Source of the DNA: Armatimonadaceae bacterium
Lineage (GTDB): Bacteria > Armatimonadota > Armatimonadia > Armatimonadales > Armatimonadaceae
DNA length: 9,165 nt
Assembly (NCBI GenBank): GCA_030446525.1
Contig: JAUJNC010000175.1
Location: forward strand, 1 to 9,165
Reading direction: 5' to 3'
Shown here: positions 5,912-9,165 of the stretch, piece by piece
Layout of the letters: each line of letters opens with the position of its first letter
Numbering within the stretch: position 1 is the stretch's first letter
Program-made: the position numbers and the translations under genes
The notes under the pieces: generated by a model
The model's database searches: none
What the model was told of the DNA's origin: nothing
The model's input: the letters and a program-made list of their open reading frames with translations, nothing else

Positions 5912-6920
5912 CTAAAGCGGATGGGCCTGTAGTCTTTGGATGGCCTGTCGGACCTGCTCGATGGCGGCCACGTGCGTCTCGCGACGCCTTTCCAGGGTGG
6001 GAGCCCAGGGGGCGGTCAGGAACCCCAGCAGACGCTCCGGGGCGATGCGCTCCAAACAGAACTGCACCGTGTCGCCGAAGTTGGTGTCGTTCGCCCAGTT
6101 GCCGGTGGGCGTACCTGGTCATACCGGTGCGCCTCCAGCGTGACATAGGCCAGGTGCCCCTTCTTGCCTGGCGGGCTTCGCTCGGCCCCGGCCGCGGGAG
6201 TCATGTCAAAGCTCCTCGCCGTAGTACCAGTTGCTCTGCAGCGCGGACCGGGGCATCTTCTCCAGGAACACCTTCGCTGGTGCCAGAGGCGGTCCGACCA
6301 GACCCAGGGCGCGAGCCGGCTTCCTCCACTTCCTCAAAATAGAACAGCAGGTCGTGCCACCAGAGCCTCGTACTGGCGCACCAGAGAGGAAGGGAAGTAC
6401 AGGTGCGCGTGCGTCTCCTCGTCCATGCCCAGGTGGAAGAAGCGCGTATCGAACAGGAGACGCACTCCTGGATCAGGGTTCCGGCACACCTCGTAGTACC
6501 CAAGCGTGGACACCATGCGGGAGTAGTCTTTGAGCCAGGCGTCGTGGGCGGCGGAGAAGTTGAGCTTGGGGATGGGCTCGATGCCCATCTGGCGCATCCT
6601 GGCGGTTCCTCGTCGCGCAGGCGCCGGGTGCCTCAGGCGTTCTGGACGGCGATCTCGGGGTGGCTGTCGTACTCGACGGCGTCTCCCAGGTCGAGCACCA
6701 CCATGTTCATGCCGGCCGCCTGCATCTGGAGCAGAAGGCCGTCCAGAGCGAGTCATCGAAGGAAGATACGGCTGGGCGTGGTTGCTGCTGCGGGGCCTCT
6801 CGTTGAAATAATGGCCACTGCGCGACATGTTATAGCTGAGGTGGATCAGGTTTGCCCAGACTGCTTCTCGTAGGGGGTGTTTTTCAGAGGCGAGTTGTAG
6901 ATCGTCGGTGCGTTATCCAT
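5912..6920 (-). pseudogene. Decayed GH20-like glycosidase (TIM-barrel), many frameshifts
   Basis: Pieces in all three minus-strand frames line up in order as one protein of about 335 residues. It starts MDNAPTIYNSPLKNTPY (ATG 6918-6920), followed by EAVWANLIHLSYNM, then LLLQMQAAGMNMVVLDLGD. Next come MGIEPIPKLNFSAAHDAWL, FFHLGMDEETHAH (6415-6435 covers HLGMDEE), LWWHDLLFYFEEVEEAG, then APWVWSDRLWH. The last pieces are FLEKMPRSALQSNWYYGEEL, YVTLEAHRYDQV and NWANDTNFGDTVQFCLERIA, ending at TAG 5912-5914. The HxGxDE element matches the catalytic Asp-Glu motif of GH20 hexosaminidases. I count about ten frame changes plus in-frame stops at 6633-6635 and 6206-6208, so no functional enzyme can be made. 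The family is recognised from its pattern; the exact substrate is unknown. It lies downstream of the DUF4838 gene on the same strand and may once have worked with it. Consensus errors in the assembly are the alternative to true decay. Confidence 0.85.
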
Positions 6921-7095
6921 GGTTTTCGTACTTTCCGTGCTTGCTGCACATCGGGCCGCGTTCCTGCGCGAACAAACTCCGTCCTGCCAGACCGCGTCCC
7001 GTGGTCCAGGTGCTGGGGTAGAACTCAAGCCCCTGGCTCTCTACCAGACTCCGATTGGTTCGCACGCGTTGCGGAGCCGTGCTCCTCGTTCCGGC

Positions 7096-7115
7096 GCGTG
7101 AGGTGGATCTCACGC
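7096..7115 (-). repeat. Short hairpin after the DUF4838 gene
   Basis: GCGTGAG and CTCACGC form a 7-bp stem with a 6-base loop, 22 bp past the DUF4838 stop on the minus strand. No T-run follows, so a terminator role is only possible. The rest of 6921-7137 holds no gene that I recognise. Confidence 0.3.
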
Positions 7116-7137
7116 CCGTCAAACGGCGCGCCGCCAT

Positions 7138-9144
7138 TCACGGGTCTAACGGGTCATAGATGCGCTCCGGCTGTCCGCCGGCGGCGGGAAGCACCTTGCG
7201 GCTACGCAGATCGGCGGTGTCCCAGTTGAAAGGCTCCCGGAGCTGAGCCCGGCCCCGCAGCAGCCGCAACTGGTCTTCTTTGCGGCCGCCGAAGTATTTC
7301 GGCCAGCCGCCAAACCCGCGGAACTCGCCGCTCTGGTCGAACCAGCTGCCGAGCAGGGCGTTGCGAGCATCAACGGCCTTCGCCACGAGCTCGAAGGTCG
7401 TGACGGACGGCTGGATCTGGTAAACACGGTAGAGATGGAAAATGTTCGCCACGCTTTTCGTGTAGTCGAGCTCCACCTGGATCAGCCGCAGGCGGTCCGC
7501 TATCGGGCCGTCCGGCTCGGCGGCCTTGGCCGCGTCCAGGTTCTTTTGCAGATTTGCCAGGTGTTCCGGCGGATAGAAGTACGTATACGCTGTCTGCGGG
7601 GTCAGGAAGGTCGTCTGCCAGGTCAACGTCGTATCCGTGTAGTGCATGGGGGCGTGAAACTCGGAGTATGCCTCAAGCTTCTTGTGAAGAGCATTGAAAA
7701 ACGTCTTCATCGGCTCATATGCCTTGCCGAAGGCGCAACGGTAGTATTCCTCCTCGATGTCGGCCGCTTCCAGCGACGGGTCGCCCATGGTCCGCCCGAA
7801 CACGTAGTAAGCGGGGCCTTCCAAGCCGAGCAGCGAGAAGGCGCCGCAAAGGTAGATCCCCTGCACTTTATTCTTGACGAAGAGTTTGATCTGCTCCGAC
7901 CCGTAGGCGGCATGCCGTACCGGTGAGTTTCCCAGGGGGTAGAACACTTCCCAGTTATAGATGTAGGCTGTCTTCGGGTTCTTGAACCGGTCCCATAAAG
8001 CAAGGTTTTTGGGGGTGTAGTTCGACACCTGAACGACGACGTTGTCCGGCAGTGTATCGAAAGACTTCGGCAGAGACTTCGTCGGGCCGTAGGCGATGGT
8101 CATTATTTTGCCGTTCGGTCGGCGCTTCTTCATTTCCAGCGCGAGATCCCGATGGAAGACCCACAGCCGCTCGTCGGGATCGGCATGGATCTTGGCGCAC
8201 TCCGGGCACTCGCAGGGTACATAGCCATCGGTTTGGGCGAGTTCCACCCACTGATACCCCCGGTCCAGCTGCCGCTCCATCTCCTCAAGCATCAGCCGCC
8301 GCACGTCGGGGTTGGAGATGCAGAGATGCCCCTGCTTGCCCAGGTTGAGTTTGCCCAAGGCCCGCTTGCCATCTTTGAGATGGAAGTATTCGGGGTGCGT
8401 GGCCCAGTACTTGCCCGAGGGGACCGCGGTATAGTAGGAGTGGCCGCCGTAGGTCTTGACGAGCGGCGTGGGAAAGAAGTTGTTGGCGGCCGCGTAGACG
8501 ATGTCACCCGGAGTACGGCCGATCACGTACTGGAAGTTGGGCCGGAAGGCTCTGTCGTAGTCGCCGCGTATGCCGACGGTGGCCGCTTTGGGCACGTACG
8601 ATCCGTTGGGCCCCGGCATCAGAAACCGGACGCCGAACGCATCCTCCAGGAACAGCGTCACCGCCTTGAGCGTGCCGCGGTAGGCGTTCGCCTGGTCAAT
8701 GTCGCCGGTTTCCGTGCGGACACCCACGGGATTGTCATCCCCCACCAGATAAACACTACGCCCGATAACGGCGGCGCGGCAATTCCAACCCGTGAGCGCA
8801 TCTACCGGCAAACCGGCCCTGCGCGCCCCGGAGGACTTCCCCAGGAAGAGGGCGGGCGTCGTACCGGAGAAGTCCCTCTCCTCAACGAGGGGCAGGCGAG
8901 CGCCGGAAGCCAGTTCCACGAACCGCTGCAGAGTCTCCGCGGCGTGACGCACGCGCCCATTGGTCTGGGCCGTCTCAGCGACAACGATTTGGTAAGAAGA
9001 TTTGCCCTCCTGCACAAAAGGTATTGTCATCGCACCCCCGGCGGCATAGACTTCAGCGGATGTGATGGCTGTGGTCAGCACAGCCGCAACAAAGATCACT
9101 AAACCAGGCAACAACGCCCGCCTCGGGCGAGGAGAGGCGAACAC
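7138..9144 (-). CDS. Secreted DUF4838 protein with GH67-N-like domain (5' end uncertain)
   Basis: This gene encodes about 668 residues, counted from a GTG at 9144. A signal peptide spans residues 1 to about 34 (hydrophobic LLPGLVIFVAAVLTTAI, ending VYA before AGG). Residues 45-190 resemble the amino-terminal alpha/beta domain of alpha-glucuronidases (GH67-N) and of GH20 enzymes, with the pattern AAETLQRFVELASG, ALFLGKS, AVIGRSVYLVGDD, then GTLKAVTLFLEDAFGVRFLMPG. The central part (about 220-480) matches the DUF4838 style, including QTDGYVPCECPECAKI with Cys311, Cys313 and Cys316. A helical carboxy-terminal region follows. Proteins of this type occur in polysaccharide-use loci and probably act on, or bind, glycans outside the cytoplasm, but no reaction is established. 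No Shine-Dalgarno precedes the GTG and the frame is open to the window edge (9165), so the true start may lie outside. It probably headed a unit with the decayed glycosidase. Confidence 0.88.
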   Translation of the reverse strand: MFASPRPRRALLPGLVIFVAAVLTTAITSAEVYAAGGAMTIPFVQEGKSSYQIVVAETAQTNGRVRHAAETLQRFVELASGARLPLVEERDFSGTTPALFLGKSSGARRAGLPVDALTGWNCRAAVIGRSVYLVGDDNPVGVRTETGDIDQANAYRGTLKAVTLFLEDAFGVRFLMPGPNGSYVPKAATVGIRGDYDRAFRPNFQYVIGRTPGDIVYAAANNFFPTPLVKTYGGHSYYTAVPSGKYWATHPEYFHLKDGKRALGKLNLGKQGHLCISNPDVRRLMLEEMERQLDRGYQWVELAQTDGYVPCECPECAKIHADPDERLWVFHRDLALEMKKRRPNGKIMTIAYGPTKSLPKSFDTLPDNVVVQVSNYTPKNLALWDRFKNPKTAYIYNWEVFYPLGNSPVRHAAYGSEQIKLFVKNKVQGIYLCGAFSLLGLEGPAYYVFGRTMGDPSLEAADIEEEYYRCAFGKAYEPMKTFFNALHKKLEAYSEFHAPMHYTDTTLTWQTTFLTPQTAYTYFYPPEHLANLQKNLDAAKAAEPDGPIADRLRLIQVELDYTKSVANIFHLYRVYQIQPSVTTFELVAKAVDARNALLGSWFDQSGEFRGFGGWPKYFGGRKEDQLRLLRGRAQLREPFNWDTADLRSRKVLPAAGGQPERIYDPLDP

Positions 9145-9165
9145 GGGCGATTCGATAAACAGCGT

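Noticed and set aside
6921..7137. Minus-strand reading frames between the DUF4838 stop and the decayed glycosidase (for example NGGAPFDGREIHLT)
   Set aside because: A short protein-like patch is visible, but the frame soon stops and I recognise no family, so I do not call a gene or relic.
8152..9102. Plus-strand ORF of 316 codons opposite the DUF4838 gene
   Set aside because: No recognisable motif is present, and the opposite strand carries a convincing secreted protein with domain-level patterns.
1..9165. CRISPR arrays, tRNA or rRNA genes, and transposon terminal repeats
   Set aside because: I saw no regularly spaced direct repeats, cloverleaf-like sequences or transposase genes in the window.

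Overview
The window most likely comes from an Armatimonadota-like bacterium, or possibly a related lineage rich in DUF1559-type prepilins. The DNA is GC-rich. Two intact genes encode type II/IV prepilin-like proteins with an FTLIELLVV... amino-terminal helix, a '...AQDYDE' segment and a carboxy-terminal H-X9-DG motif. They sit among secreted carbohydrate-associated proteins and a LacI-family regulator. This taxonomic reading is an inference from protein style, not from a marker gene.

Layout from left to right. Positions 3-176 (+) are the last 57 codons of a tyrosine recombinase. A stretch with no recognisable gene follows (177 to about 414). Next is the degenerate tail of a third prepilin-like gene (about 415-642, -). 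A two-gene minus-strand unit follows: an intact H-X9-DG prepilin (3252-2449), then a secreted FAD-dependent oxidoreductase (2383-632). A LacI-family repressor gene (4460-3432, -) lies upstream of that unit on the same strand. It is divergent from a second intact prepilin gene (4889-5713, +). After three perfect inverted repeats (5714-5843) comes a heavily frameshifted GH20-like glycosidase pseudogene (6920-5912, -). The window ends with most of a secreted DUF4838 / GH67-N-like protein (9144-7138, -), whose start may lie beyond the right edge.

The most informative part is the 428-bp lacI/prepilin divergent region (4461-4888). It holds three 14-bp near-palindromes with the consensus TCGMARCGTTKCGA and a central CG, as expected for LacI-family operators. 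One lies just downstream of a good lacI promoter (TTGACA, 17 bp, TAAACT). The other two are exact inverted copies of each other and flank an extended -10 promoter of the prepilin gene. About 185 bp between the two promoter clusters (4563-4746) shows nothing I recognise.

The inferred biology is that one LacI-type sensor represses itself and a secreted pseudopilin, next to secreted sugar-processing proteins. This suggests that a prepilin is deployed as part of a substrate-induced polysaccharide or glycan response. The decayed glycosidase, the prepilin remnant and the recombinase tail show that the locus has been rearranged.
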